Assembly (NCBI RefSeq): GCF_029589495.1
Contig: NZ_JAAIVF010000007.1
Span: 244,404 to 308,403 of the forward strand
Source: Speluncibacter jeojiensis
Lineage (GTDB): Bacteria; Actinomycetota; Actinomycetes; Mycobacteriales; Mycobacteriaceae
Direction: 5' to 3'
Length of the DNA: 64,000 bases
A program made the position numbers and the translations under genes. The notes below the pieces were generated by a model, which saw only the letters and a list, made by a program, of their open reading frames with translations, was not told the DNA's origin and searched no databases. Below are positions 9,303 to 18,140 of the stretch, in pieces (positions within the stretch are counted from its first letter, which is position 1; every line of letters starts with the position of its first letter).

Positions 9303-9656
9303 TCAGCTCGAGAACCCGTGTGCGCGCATGTAGTCGCGGGTCTTCGCCATCGGCGCCTGCGCCGGCATCTTCGAGGTGCCGTACTCGATCCAGTGCGCCT
9401 TGAAGTCGGTCGCCTCGACGCGCACCTTCATGCGGGTCGGGTTGTGCATCATCTTGTGGCGGATCGAGTTTCGGTAGTCGCCCGGATGGTCGACGTATCC
9501 CGACTTGAGGGCGTGCTCCTTGTCGCCGACCGGCGCGATCGACTTCCAGTAGTCCTCGGCCTCTTGACCTGCGGCCATGAGCGCGGTCCACAGGGTGGAG
9601 TCGTGCTTGAGGAAGTCGGCGATCGCCGCGTGCGGCAGCTGCGCGGATGCGGGCAT
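9303..9656 (-). CDS. HK97 gp10-like head-tail joining protein
   Basis: A 117-residue protein whose ATG overlaps the stop of the upstream gene (TGATG). An N-terminal helix is followed by KSGYVDHPGDYRNSIRHKM and a central HWIEYGTSKMPAQAPM segment; the YGTSKMPA-type motif near the C-terminus is characteristic of HK97 gp10-like tail-completion proteins. It lies in the connector module between capsid and tail genes. Confidence 0.8.
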   Translation of the reverse strand: MPASAQLPHAAIADFLKHDSTLWTALMAAGQEAEDYWKSIAPVGDKEHALKSGYVDHPGDYRNSIRHKMMHNPTRMKVRVEATDFKAHWIEYGTSKMPAQAPMAKTRDYMRAHGFSS

Positions 9657-9994
9657 CAGCCCCTCGCTTTCCTGACCGTGAGGGTCACGTGAGACGGGTT
9701 GCCGTTCAGGCCGGTCCAGGGCTGCGGGTCGCCGAAGTCCTCGAACACGACGCCGTTCACCTCGATCGCGTCGGTTGCCTCGAGCTGCGTGATCGCGGGG
9801 ACCGCGGGCGCGTAGAGGGTCCAGTAGGAGACGGTCAGATCGACGTCCGAGACGGTCTCGGCGGTGCGGGTGGGTTGGAAGCTGCAGCCCGGCACCACGG
9901 TCGGGGTCTCGGTCATGGCGGGCTGGCCGACGCTGTTCATCGCGCCGGTCGGGGCCCGCTTGATGACGGTCACTGTGTCGTTGCCGAGGATCAT
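9656..9994 (-). CDS. Head closure / connector protein
   Basis: A 112-residue beta-rich protein, overlapping its upstream neighbour by ATGA. The sequence starts MILGNDTVTVIKRAP and contains GVVFEDFGDPQPW, a pattern seen in small head-closure proteins with an SH3-like barrel. Position between the adaptor and gp10-like genes supports the call; the specific role is inferred. Confidence 0.65.
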   Translation of the reverse strand: MILGNDTVTVIKRAPTGAMNSVGQPAMTETPTVVPGCSFQPTRTAETVSDVDLTVSYWTLYAPAVPAITQLEATDAIEVNGVVFEDFGDPQPWTGLNGNPSHVTLTVRKARG

Positions 9995-10614
9995 CCGAGG
10001 TCCACCACCGCGAAGCGATCGAGGATCGCCGCGTCCAGTGCAGAGAGCTGCACACCGCCCGAGGTGGTGCCGAACCTGCCCATCACCGATCCGACGCGCC
10101 GCTCGGTCATCAGCGTCGGGTTCTCGAGGTACTGGCACGCCAGGCGTGCACAGCAGTCGATCAGCGACTGCGGGTACGCGGTCGCGCCGGCGGCCATGAA
10201 CCCGTGGTCGTAGGTGACCTTCAGCGACCCGGGCGTCGTCGGCCACGACTGCAGCGGAATGTTCGCGGCCGGGACGATCGGCGGCACCAAGTTGGTGGTG
10301 TCCCAGATCAGGCCTCGCGCAACGAACGCGAACATCGTGAGTGGCTGCCAATCCCACACGCCGGTGATCGGATCGGCCATGTATGCCTGCACCGATTCGA
10401 CGTTCAGCACCGGAGCTTCGGGTAGCTGCGCCGTGTGGTCCGGCCGAGGGTCGATCGTGACCACGTCGGACTGCACGTAGTCGAACTGCTGCTGGCAGTA
10501 CTCCCGAATGAACGACGACGCCCAGGACAGTCCCGCGCCGATCTGCGTCGCCGCGTACGGGTTGGCCGCGCCCAGCAGGTTCTCGACATCGCTGACCTGG
10601 GCGATGGTCGTCAC
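9991..10614 (-). CDS. Head-tail adaptor protein
   Basis: A 207-residue protein following the capsid gene. It begins with a short helix and LLGAANPYAATQIG, then a helix ending FIREYCQQQFDYV, and later a C-terminal helical pair around SLIDCCARLACQYLENP. This four-helix layout is typical of HK97 gp6 / SPP1 gp15-like adaptors, which bind below the portal. Order (capsid, adaptor, closure, gp10-like, terminator) is canonical. Confidence 0.75.
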   Translation of the reverse strand: MTTIAQVSDVENLLGAANPYAATQIGAGLSWASSFIREYCQQQFDYVQSDVVTIDPRPDHTAQLPEAPVLNVESVQAYMADPITGVWDWQPLTMFAFVARGLIWDTTNLVPPIVPAANIPLQSWPTTPGSLKVTYDHGFMAAGATAYPQSLIDCCARLACQYLENPTLMTERRVGSVMGRFGTTSGGVQLSALDAAILDRFAVVDLG

Positions 10615-10763
10615 TTCGTCTCGACGCCCTCGGTCGGTTCGGGCGCCGAGTGCTTACCCTCGGACGACACGACCTTCGTGGACACCGACATCGTCTCGGC
10701 GTCCTCGTCCGCGCGCAGCTTGCCGGTGATGCGCTCGTAGTCGTCGCAGTAGAACGTGGCCAT
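10611..10763 (-). CDS. Small acidic phage protein (50 aa)
   Basis: A 50-residue frame with a strong GAGGAGG ribosome-binding site seven bases before the ATG. The start MATFYCDDYERITGKLRAD is followed by an acidic, disordered-looking tail. It lies between the capsid and adaptor genes and overlaps the adaptor start by four bases, so it is probably translated. Function not recognised. Confidence 0.6.
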   Translation of the reverse strand: MATFYCDDYERITGKLRADEDAETMSVSTKVVSSEGKHSAPEPTEGVETK

Positions 10764-10786
10764 GACGGCCTCCTCTCGTTGGGTGC

Positions 10787-10829
10787 ACACCGGCCCCGCG
10801 CGCCGCGGTGGGCAGCGCGGGGCCGGTGT
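10787..10829 (-). terminator. Strong hairpin after the capsid gene
   Basis: A perfect 15-base inverted repeat (10787-10801 with 10815-10829) with a 13-base loop starts 15 bases past the capsid stop. It is GC-rich and lacks a T tract. It probably terminates part of the transcripts so that capsid mRNA is in excess over connector mRNA. Confidence 0.75.
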
Positions 10830-10843
10830 ACGAGTGGCGGCTG

Positions 10844-12286
10844 TCAGCCGTTGGTGATCTGGATGACCTCGAACGCGCCGGGTCGGTAGCAGGCCAGGCC
10901 GAGGCGCTCCTCGGCGCGGACCTTGACCAGGCCGTTCTGGAAGTCGGTCGAGTCCGAGTTCGTCATCTGGACGGTGATGCCCTCGCGGCGGAAGATCTGG
11001 CACGCCTCGCGGAAGTTGCCGTTCAGGACGATGCCCTGAGGGATCGCCGGGGTGACCACGACCCGCTGGCCCCACAGCGACTGGGACGGGCCCGAGCCGC
11101 GCATGTTGCCGTAGTCGGCGCCGAAGAACGAGCCGCCGAAGTACTGCCCGTTGGCGTCCTTGCCGAGCCGGACGATCTGCCAGTCGTACGGGTTCATGAT
11201 CAGGGCGTCCGGCACGAACCAGGAGTTCAGGTAGATGTCCGTGGTGGACTCCATCAGACCTTCGGCGATCGCCGATGCCGTCGGGTAGACACCGGTCGAG
11301 GCTCCCTTGATCTGGCGACCCGGGGTGATCGACGCGACGGTCGCCGCGGTGGTGCCGGAGCCGGGCGTTCCGGGCGCGGGGAACGACACGTTCGTCAGTG
11401 CGGTCAGCCCGGTGGTGCCCTGAGTGAACCCGGACTGGAACGAGAGCAGGCCGCCCACGCCCGGCGCGCCCGCACCGGCGAGCAGCTGCACCTCCTCCTG
11501 GCGCTGGACGCCGAAGGTGAGCCGGTTCTGCACGAAGCTGAAGAACTGCGGTGCGTCCCGGATCATCTCGTCGGTGACCGTGATCAGGTTGGCGACCTTG
11601 CCCACCTGCGCCTCGACGCGGGCGAGCTGGTTGCTCGACGCCGGGAACGTGCCGCCTTCAGCGACGGCCGCGGCGTTGTCGGTCCACGACGCTTCCTTCA
11701 GGTAGGAGATGACCGGCGAGTCAGTGCCGCCCGACGGCATCAGGTCGGCGATCGTCAGCGGAAAGAACCGCATGTCGACGATGCCGGGCAGGAAGTTCGG
11801 CATGACGGCCTGGCCGGCGGTACCGGGCAGGAACAGCGACCCGGCGGCCAGCGGCGCGGCCGCGGTGGTGCCGTTGAGCGCGTCGCCCATCAGGTTGCCG
11901 CCGACCGACGCGTCCTTGGTGCCGATCTCGAACGACTTGCGGAACTCGCCCTTGGCGCCGAGTCCCTTCGCGCCGCCGAGCGCCTCGACGACCGACTTGT
12001 AGTCGGGGTGAGCGACGGCCTGCTCGCCGAGGCTGCGGGCCCGGTAGCCCTTCTGCTCGAGGTTGTCCGCGTCGACGACCGCGTCGCCGGAGATGCCGAG
12101 CTTGGCGCGCACGTTCGCGGCCATCTCGGAGTTCTTCACGTCGACCTCGTGAGCCTCGAGGTCCTTCTGAATCGCCTCGAGGCGCTCGGACTTCTGGGCA
12201 CCGGTCAGCTCGGCGTCATTCATGACGGTCTTGACGGCCTCAGCCAGTTCGCGGCCGCGGGTCTTGAGGGCGAGTGCGTCAGGCAT
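10844..12286 (-). CDS. Major capsid protein (HK97 fold)
   Basis: A 480-residue protein with an ATG preceded by GGAGG at six bases. The N-terminal 120 residues are charged and helical (a scaffold-like delta domain, probably removed by the protease encoded upstream). The rest carries HK97-fold features: VPVIS-like strands (DSPVISYLKEASW), EGGTFPASSNQLARVEAQVGK-like E-loop/P-domain region, and a C-terminal domain with IMNPYDWQIVRLGKD and REGITVQMTNSDSTDFQNG. It directly follows the prohead protease gene and precedes a strong terminator. Confidence 0.93.
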   Translation of the reverse strand: MPDALALKTRGRELAEAVKTVMNDAELTGAQKSERLEAIQKDLEAHEVDVKNSEMAANVRAKLGISGDAVVDADNLEQKGYRARSLGEQAVAHPDYKSVVEALGGAKGLGAKGEFRKSFEIGTKDASVGGNLMGDALNGTTAAAPLAAGSLFLPGTAGQAVMPNFLPGIVDMRFFPLTIADLMPSGGTDSPVISYLKEASWTDNAAAVAEGGTFPASSNQLARVEAQVGKVANLITVTDEMIRDAPQFFSFVQNRLTFGVQRQEEVQLLAGAGAPGVGGLLSFQSGFTQGTTGLTALTNVSFPAPGTPGSGTTAATVASITPGRQIKGASTGVYPTASAIAEGLMESTTDIYLNSWFVPDALIMNPYDWQIVRLGKDANGQYFGGSFFGADYGNMRGSGPSQSLWGQRVVVTPAIPQGIVLNGNFREACQIFRREGITVQMTNSDSTDFQNGLVKVRAEERLGLACYRPGAFEVIQITNG

Positions 12287-13406
12287 CGCCAACCTCCTTC
12301 GAGTCAGGCATCGCGTCCGCGATTGCCGTGGTTGCGAGAGCGCGCGCAACGAGTTCGTGCGCACGCGATTCGGGCGCCACGTCATCGGCGGACTTGTCGG
12401 CGGCGTCGGCGGCGGTGGTCTTTGACACCACGGCGGCTTCTGCGGCGGGCGCGTCGGCGGACTCGTGCGGCTTGCCGGCGGACTTCCCGCCGGGGGTATG
12501 GGGCCCGTCTTCGTCGACGAGCGTGGTGATCAGGCTGACGTCGCGTACTGCGCCGTCGAGCACGGTGACGGTGCCGTCGTCCGTGAACGACCGGGCGAGC
12601 GTGTCCCCGCCGATCTCGTAGACGACGGTTCCTGAGCCGACGTCGTCGAGGAACGTCGCGCGGATCCACGGGTAGTTGTTCGGGTACGCGTCGTTGAGTG
12701 CGTCGTCGATCCGGGCCTTGAGGTCCTCGACGCTGCCCGAGATGGCCTTCGACACGACGATCAGAGCGGGACGCTTCGTGCCGACCGCTGCGGCGAGGCC
12801 GTCCTCGAACGCCTTGTTCGCGCCGTCGTCCTCGCCCGTGTCGGCGTCCGCGTCGGTCGCACACTGCGCGCCGAGGTGTCCGGCCGCGTCGTGGATGGCC
12901 TGGATCATCTTCGAGTCGTTCGCGCTGTTGCGGGCGCCGGCCTTCGCGAGAACCTCGGCCGCTGCCTTCGATTCGAGGATCACGGCCTCGCGGTTGGACG
13001 GGATCGCGACGACGCCGGCGTTGAGCAGCTCGCGCCGTGGCACGCCGTCCTTCTTCGTGCGGTCGTTCATGAATGCGACCGAGACGGTGGAGATGTGACC
13101 CTCGCGGATCAGCGAGCGCACCTCCTGCGCCTTCGGGGTGCTCGCAAAGGTGGCGTCGATCATCAGACGGCCGCCGTCGTCGAAGTACGGGTGCGCGCTG
13201 CCGATCGTCCCGGCCACCGACATCTCGTGATCCATGTCGAGGGTGATCCGGTCCGGAAGCGGCTCGACCCACTCGTCGCGAGCGAGCTGGTCGCCGTCCC
13301 GGTCCAGCGCCGGAGTGCTCAGGACAGCAGTGAAGCCACCGTGTTCGGCGGCTTCAGCGTCGGTGTCTTCGATTGTGGCCAGTGCCTTTTGGATCAGCTC
13401 AGGCAT
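12279..13406 (-). CDS. HK97-family prohead protease
   Basis: A 375-residue protein between portal and capsid genes. The protease core occupies about residues 20-170: HGGFTAVLSTPALDRDGD near the start, LDMDHEMSVAGTIG (candidate catalytic His), then GHISTVSVAFMNDRTKKDG (candidate catalytic Ser) and NREAVI. The C-terminal half contains an acidic segment and an Ala-rich tail and is longer than in minimal proteases. It matures the capsid by cutting the N-terminal region of the capsid protein. Its end overlaps the capsid start by eight bases. Confidence 0.9.
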   Translation of the reverse strand: MPELIQKALATIEDTDAEAAEHGGFTAVLSTPALDRDGDQLARDEWVEPLPDRITLDMDHEMSVAGTIGSAHPYFDDGGRLMIDATFASTPKAQEVRSLIREGHISTVSVAFMNDRTKKDGVPRRELLNAGVVAIPSNREAVILESKAAAEVLAKAGARNSANDSKMIQAIHDAAGHLGAQCATDADADTGEDDGANKAFEDGLAAAVGTKRPALIVVSKAISGSVEDLKARIDDALNDAYPNNYPWIRATFLDDVGSGTVVYEIGGDTLARSFTDDGTVTVLDGAVRDVSLITTLVDEDGPHTPGGKSAGKPHESADAPAAEAAVVSKTTAADAADKSADDVAPESRAHELVARALATTAIADAMPDSKEVGDA

Positions 13407-14943
13407 TGCGGGTCCTCTCTATCGCGAGGCGCACGGACGCCAGAATCTCCTCGGCGTCGTCCGGGTGTTTGGCGTAGATGTCGCGGGCCGCGTGCTCGAG
13501 CGACTTCCCGCGCGAGACGGCGCCCATCAGCGACCGGTAGTGCTTCGGCATCGGCGCCGACGGCGTGCTCGAGGTGAGCGCCGGCACCGCGGTCGGCGGC
13601 TTCCCGGGCTGCGTCGACGGCACGCTCGTTCCGCCGCCGGCGGCCGGGAGTGCCGCGAGCGGATCGACCGCGATGCCGTCCGGGTCGTTCTCGACCGCGC
13701 CGGTGAGCCGGATCTGCTCGGTCGGCTTCCCGAGCTCCTGAATCGCAGAGTTGGCGTACAGCTTGTCCGCGATCGGGCCCGCGTCGTTCAGGTCGAACCA
13801 CGGCCGGGCTTCGGCGGGCTTCATGATCCCGTTCGCAACCAGCGCGATCGCCGTCGTCGCGCGGGTCTCGATGTCGCCGCGCAGAATCTCGCCAACCGCA
13901 AACCGCGCGAACTTCTGACCGTTGAACTCGACCCCGAGGTACGCGTCGAGGGTGGACTCGATGAACTCGATCAGCGGGGCCATCGAGTCGCGGTACAGGC
14001 TGCGCATCTGCTCGGTGATGTTTGAGAACGTGGCGTGGTCGAGGATCTGCACCACTGGCGGCGGCATGTCGAAGACGCCGCACACTTCCTCGCGGTTGAG
14101 TTGTCGGGCCTGCACGAACTCCATGTCGACGGCGTTCATCTGCATCTGGATCGCGCTCATGCCCTCTTCGAGCACCGCGGTGTTCCCGGCGTTGTCCGAT
14201 CCCGCGTACATGGCGTCCCACGACTCGCGCAGCCGCAGCTTCGCGTCACGACTGAGCTTCTTGTCGGTGCTCAGCACCATGTTCGGGCGGCCGGCGTTGC
14301 GCCACATGCTCGACACCGCGGTGCGTGACGAGTCCTCGGCGAGCAGCGTCGACCGCAGCGCCTCGAGGCGAGACAGGCCGCGCTCGAGCTTGTTCGGGTT
14401 GAACAGGCGGAACGGGATCACGTCCTGCTCGTCGTACGTCATCAGGCCGTCCCCGGCGCCCGGGCCGAGCTGGAACGTGTACACGTACGCTCCGGTGTCC
14501 GGTGCCCGCTTGATCGCGACCCGCGACGGGTGCATCGGGATCAAGCCGACAGGACGGCCGCCGACGCCGCGCGCCTTGACGAGGTACGCCTCACCGAACA
14601 CGTCGATCATCGCGACCAGCCAGAACCAGAACGTGAACGTGTCGAGGAACTGGCACGGCTTGGACATCAGCTTCGCGTACGGGCCCGACTGGTCGAGCAC
14701 CTTCCCGTTGGCCGGCGACTCGTCCCACACGTTGATCGACACCCGCGCAACCGAGTTCGCCCGCTTGTCGACGACCGCGCGCACCCACGGCTGCTGCGCG
14801 TACAGCTGCCCGTACATCGCGAACCGGCGCTCGAGCTCGAGGCCGACCGCCTCCGGGTAGTAGTAGCCCGTCTGCGTCAGCGGCACCAGCTCGGCCAGGG
14901 CCTGCGGTGCGACCGGCACGCTGCGACCGTCAGAGAGCAGCAT
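13399..14943 (-). CDS. Phage portal protein
   Basis: A 514-residue portal protein of the HK97/SPP1 type, forming the ring through which DNA enters the capsid. Key regions: AVVDKRANSVARVSINVWDE near the start, EAYLVKARGVGGRPVGLIPM, the ERGLSRLEALRSTLLAEDSS helix, MWRNAGRPNMVLSTDKKLS, and EVCGVFDMPPPVVQILDHAT, a segment typical of phage portals. A Pro/Thr/Ala-rich linker precedes a small C-terminal helical domain. Overlaps the protease gene by eight bases. Confidence 0.93.
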   Translation of the reverse strand: MLLSDGRSVPVAPQALAELVPLTQTGYYYPEAVGLELERRFAMYGQLYAQQPWVRAVVDKRANSVARVSINVWDESPANGKVLDQSGPYAKLMSKPCQFLDTFTFWFWLVAMIDVFGEAYLVKARGVGGRPVGLIPMHPSRVAIKRAPDTGAYVYTFQLGPGAGDGLMTYDEQDVIPFRLFNPNKLERGLSRLEALRSTLLAEDSSRTAVSSMWRNAGRPNMVLSTDKKLSRDAKLRLRESWDAMYAGSDNAGNTAVLEEGMSAIQMQMNAVDMEFVQARQLNREEVCGVFDMPPPVVQILDHATFSNITEQMRSLYRDSMAPLIEFIESTLDAYLGVEFNGQKFARFAVGEILRGDIETRATTAIALVANGIMKPAEARPWFDLNDAGPIADKLYANSAIQELGKPTEQIRLTGAVENDPDGIAVDPLAALPAAGGGTSVPSTQPGKPPTAVPALTSSTPSAPMPKHYRSLMGAVSRGKSLEHAARDIYAKHPDDAEEILASVRLAIERTRNA

Positions 14944-15169
14944 CAGCGGCCAGCTTCTGCATGTAGGCGACCTGGCCCCGGTCCACGTACAGCTGACCGG
15001 GTGCCGGTGAGGCGTTGCCGTTCGGCTCCATCAGCTTCACGTCGGCGAACACGAACGTCGACTCGTCGAACTCGACCAGCACGCCGGCGACCGTCTGGCC
15101 GTTGCTCAGGGTCGCGACGAAGCGTTGCCGGACCACCTTGTCCAGAGCGGACTTTTTGCGCAGCATCAC
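14930..15169 (-). CDS. Small conserved phage protein between terminase and portal
   Basis: A 79-residue protein overlapping the portal start. It reads as a single small barrel: RFVATLSNGQTVAGVLVEFD, then FVFADVKLMEP and LYVDRGQVAYMQKL. The layout is that of an Sm-like or SH3-like RNA/DNA-binding fold, though this is inferred from the strand pattern only. Such small proteins are often found at this place in actinophages. Function unknown. Confidence 0.65.
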   Translation of the reverse strand: MMLRKKSALDKVVRQRFVATLSNGQTVAGVLVEFDESTFVFADVKLMEPNGNASPAPGQLYVDRGQVAYMQKLAADAAL

Positions 15170-15187
15170 CCCTCCAGACGTCGTGTG

Positions 15188-16852
15188 TCACAGGACGAGC
15201 AGCTCGCCGTCCTCGTAGGTGCTGTAGGCGTCGTCACCGCGGGTGATCCACGCGTTGACTGCCATCACCGCGGCCGGGACCGCGTCGATCCGCTTGGCCG
15301 CCTTGTTGCGGTTCGGCTTGTCGGGCCGGATCAGGTCCGGGTTGTACGGCGCGATCCGCGCCTCGGCGGCGTCGAAACAGAACCGCGCGACCGGGTTGTC
15401 GTGCCACCGGAACTTGCCCTCGGTGACGAGCTCGAGGATTCGGTGCATCCCGTCGCTCATGTGGGTGAAGTCGTTCTGGTACGCGAACACCTCTTGGATG
15501 TCTGTGCGGTCCTGCACTTCCTGGATCACCGGGTCCGAAGACCACTTGTCGGCGTCGCCGCCGAGGACTGTGAACCGCAGGGCGTCCGCCTCGATGTCCG
15601 CGTACACCTTCTGGAAGTCCAGGACGTCGCCCTCGGTGACCGTGAGCCAGCCGTCCTTGACGAACTTCGTGAACCGGCCCGAATTGCGGGTGTTGAGCTT
15701 CTCGAGCGCCGACTCGGGACACCAGAACCGCCAGAGCACGTCGCACTCGTCGCCGCCCGGAAATAGGAAGCACATGGCCGTGAGGTCCTGGCGCGCGGCG
15801 AGGTCGAGCCCGAACCAGCACTCGCGGCCCGTGAACGCATCCCGCGCGTCCTGCGCGGTGGGGTACTCGTCGCCCTTGGAGGCGTCCCACAGGTGCATCG
15901 GCATCCACCGGACCGCCTGAGATGTCCACTGGTTCAGCCGGAACTGGCGGAACGCGTTCTCCTTGATCGGGTTGTTCTGGGCGTCCTTCGCGGCCGCGCG
16001 CAGCTTCTCGAGCGAGAGGAACTGCCCCAGCGCCGGGTTCGCGTGATACCAGTTCTCCTCGTCCCACGGATCCGCGTCGCGCGGCGTGTTGCGCAGGTAG
16101 ACGAACGTGTGCGGCGAGCGCGACGGATCGTCCTGGATCCGCTGCATCTCGTTGTGCATCTGGCCGGCGAAACCCTCGGTGTCCGAACCGGCTGTGGTGG
16201 CCGCGACCATCAGCGGTTGTCGGCGGGCACCGGAGCCCATGCCGGTCTCCATGGCGTCCCACATGCCGCCGTCGTGCCACGCGAGGATCTCGTCGGCGCC
16301 GACACCGTGCGGGTTCGAGCCGAGCGCGCCGCCCGCGTCCGCCGCGATGACCTGGTAGAAGCTGTGCGTCCGTTCGTCGACGATCCGCTTCTTGTGGTTG
16401 ATGACCTTCAGCCGCTTGGACAGGATCGGCGAGAGTCGCACCATCTGGGCGGCCACCTCGAAGACGAGGCCGGCCTGGTCGCGGTTCTTCGCGACGCCGT
16501 AGATCTCGGCCGACTCCTCGGCGTCCGCGACGAGCAGGTAGAGCATGATTCCAGCGAGCAGCTCGGACTTGCCGTTCTTGCGGCCCAACTCGATCCAGGC
16601 GATCTCGTAGCGCCGCTTGTACGCCTCGAACTCCTCGGACCACACGGTCTGGCCGAACAGCTCGCGCACAATCTCGTCGCGCTGCCAGTCCATGAGCTCG
16701 AACCTGGTCCTGGCGTATTGGCCCTTGGTGTGGACCAGGATCTCCTCGAAGAACTTCTGTGCGTGGTCAGCGCGCGGCACGCAGAAGTGCTCGCCGCGCT
16801 CGGCGCATTCGATGCCGTCGAGCAGGCGACCGCAGACGGGAGGCTCAGACAC
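15188..16852 (-). CDS. Terminase large subunit
   Basis: A 554-residue DNA-packaging motor. The ATPase domain has an atypical Walker A (IELGRKNGKSELLAGIMLY, around residue 95) and a Walker-B-like region (GVGADEILAWHD); a C-terminal RNase-H-like nuclease domain contains FGLDLAARQDLTAMCFLFP and later acidic residues. The N-terminus carries several cysteines (CGRLLDGIEC), suggesting metal binding. It pairs with the P27-type small subunit upstream. Confidence 0.93.
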   Translation of the reverse strand: MSEPPVCGRLLDGIECAERGEHFCVPRADHAQKFFEEILVHTKGQYARTRFELMDWQRDEIVRELFGQTVWSEEFEAYKRRYEIAWIELGRKNGKSELLAGIMLYLLVADAEESAEIYGVAKNRDQAGLVFEVAAQMVRLSPILSKRLKVINHKKRIVDERTHSFYQVIAADAGGALGSNPHGVGADEILAWHDGGMWDAMETGMGSGARRQPLMVAATTAGSDTEGFAGQMHNEMQRIQDDPSRSPHTFVYLRNTPRDADPWDEENWYHANPALGQFLSLEKLRAAAKDAQNNPIKENAFRQFRLNQWTSQAVRWMPMHLWDASKGDEYPTAQDARDAFTGRECWFGLDLAARQDLTAMCFLFPGGDECDVLWRFWCPESALEKLNTRNSGRFTKFVKDGWLTVTEGDVLDFQKVYADIEADALRFTVLGGDADKWSSDPVIQEVQDRTDIQEVFAYQNDFTHMSDGMHRILELVTEGKFRWHDNPVARFCFDAAEARIAPYNPDLIRPDKPNRNKAAKRIDAVPAAVMAVNAWITRGDDAYSTYEDGELLVL

Positions 16853-16875
16853 GATGCCTCCCGTCCGCCGTGGAC

Positions 16876-17292
16876 CTACTTCGTGGTGCTGCCTGCACCG
16901 GAAGCCGAACTGGGCGAAACCTCAGCGGAATCCGCTGGCTTCGCGGCGGAATCGACCTGAACCGCAGCAGAATCCGTCGAGGCGGGGACCGTCTGGGCGG
17001 GATCGGCGGCCACCGGCGGCTCGAGGGCGGTCAGCTTCGCCACCGCGGACTGCAGACCGGTGAAGTCCAGGCCGGGCGCCTGCGCCTGCTTCGCGGCGAT
17101 CTCCGTGCTGATCGCAGCGGCTGCGGCCGCGATCTCAGCGACGTAGGTGTTCAGGGTGTCCTGATCCGACATGAGTCGTCCTAACTGCTCGATGATGAAC
17201 CCGGCCCAGATCGGCACCGGGGCTTCGTGGAACGTGCGAACGTGGCCGCCGCCGAGGAACTCTTCCCAGGCGCGGACGTCGAAGTGGGCCAT
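16876..17292 (-). CDS. Phage protein of unknown function (138 aa)
   Basis: Starts MAHFDVRAWEEFLGGGHVRT. A helical Ala-rich middle (residues 50-80) is followed by a Pro/Ala/Ser-rich tail of about 50 residues that looks disordered. It lies between the small and large terminase genes with short spacing, so it belongs to the packaging/structural operon. No family recognised. Confidence 0.6.
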   Translation of the reverse strand: MAHFDVRAWEEFLGGGHVRTFHEAPVPIWAGFIIEQLGRLMSDQDTLNTYVAEIAAAAAAISTEIAAKQAQAPGLDFTGLQSAVAKLTALEPPVAADPAQTVPASTDSAAVQVDSAAKPADSAEVSPSSASGAGSTTK

Positions 17293-17295
17293 GCG

Positions 17296-17667
17296 TTACA
17301 GGGCGACCGAGCCGACCGTCAGCTTGCAGACCGACCCTGCGGCCGGCGCCGACACGGTGACTGCGACGGCGTTGCCCGTCGACCCGGCGAGACCGGACGG
17401 CGGCAGGAACACGAACGGCGCGCCGACCGCGAGCGACAGGTCGAGCGTCAGCACCGTTGTCGCGCCGTCGGCGACGGTCAGCGTCACCGGGCCCGAAGCG
17501 GCACCCGAGAACGACACTGCGACGAAGTCGATGCACTGCGCCCGGCCGACGGCCGCAGGCACGGTCACAGTGACCGCAGTGGCCGCAGCGGCCGTGGCCG
17601 TCTGCGAACCGGTCGGCAGGCCCGCGTTCAGGCCGACGACGCGGCCCTCGTAGTCAATCTCGCCCAT
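17296..17667 (-). CDS. Beta-rich structural protein, possible decoration protein
   Basis: A 123-residue protein made of alternating Thr/Val/Ala strands (ATAAAATAVTVTVPAAVG, GPVTLTVADGATTVLTLDLS, VTVSAPAAGSVCKLTVGSVAL). This composition is typical of Ig-like or capsid decoration domains. Its ATG overlaps the terminase small subunit stop. The role is inferred from composition and from its place in the structural cluster. Confidence 0.55.
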   Translation of the reverse strand: MGEIDYEGRVVGLNAGLPTGSQTATAAAATAVTVTVPAAVGRAQCIDFVAVSFSGAASGPVTLTVADGATTVLTLDLSLAVGAPFVFLPPSGLAGSTGNAVAVTVSAPAAGSVCKLTVGSVAL

Positions 17668-18131
17668 CAGGACAGCAGCCTTTCTGCACCGAGCTCACGG
17701 GGAGCGTCATCGCCAGCGATTACGAGCCGGGCCCGGTCGGACGGGCTGAGACCGAACTGCGAGCCAAACTTGTCGGCCAGCGCGGCTGCGTTGACCATCT
17801 GATTCCAGTAGGGGGACCGAACGTCTTGATTCATCGACCCAGGCACGACGTAGTTCGTGCCCATCGCCTTGCGCACGGCCTCGTAGTCCGCCACTGCGTT
17901 GCAGTACATCGCGAATGTGTAGACGTCCCAGGACGTCAAGACTCCCTTGTCGATCAGATCCGGTGCGAGTTTGCGCCAGATCGCACGGGCCTTCGCAGTC
18001 ATCCCCGGTGGCGGCTTGATCTCGTCCGCGCGCGCCGGTGTCGGCTCGTTGCGGTTAATGCGCGACTCCGGCGCGCCCTCAAGGATCTTGAGGTGGTTCG
18101 GTCGCGCTGGAGGTCCGTTCCTCTTTGGCAT
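17667..18131 (-). CDS. Terminase small subunit (P27 family)
   Basis: A 154-residue DNA-recognition subunit of the packaging motor. The P27 pattern is visible: basic N-terminus MPKRNGPPARPNHLKILEG, then a PPGMTAKARAIWRKLAPDL helix, VLTSWDVYTFAMYCNAVADY, and the C-terminal QFGLSPSDRARLVI motif near residue 125. Upstream of the large subunit and downstream of HNH genes, as in many Gram-positive phages. Confidence 0.9.
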   Translation of the reverse strand: MPKRNGPPARPNHLKILEGAPESRINRNEPTPARADEIKPPPGMTAKARAIWRKLAPDLIDKGVLTSWDVYTFAMYCNAVADYEAVRKAMGTNYVVPGSMNQDVRSPYWNQMVNAAALADKFGSQFGLSPSDRARLVIAGDDAPRELGAERLLS

Positions 18132-18140
18132 CGAGCCCTC

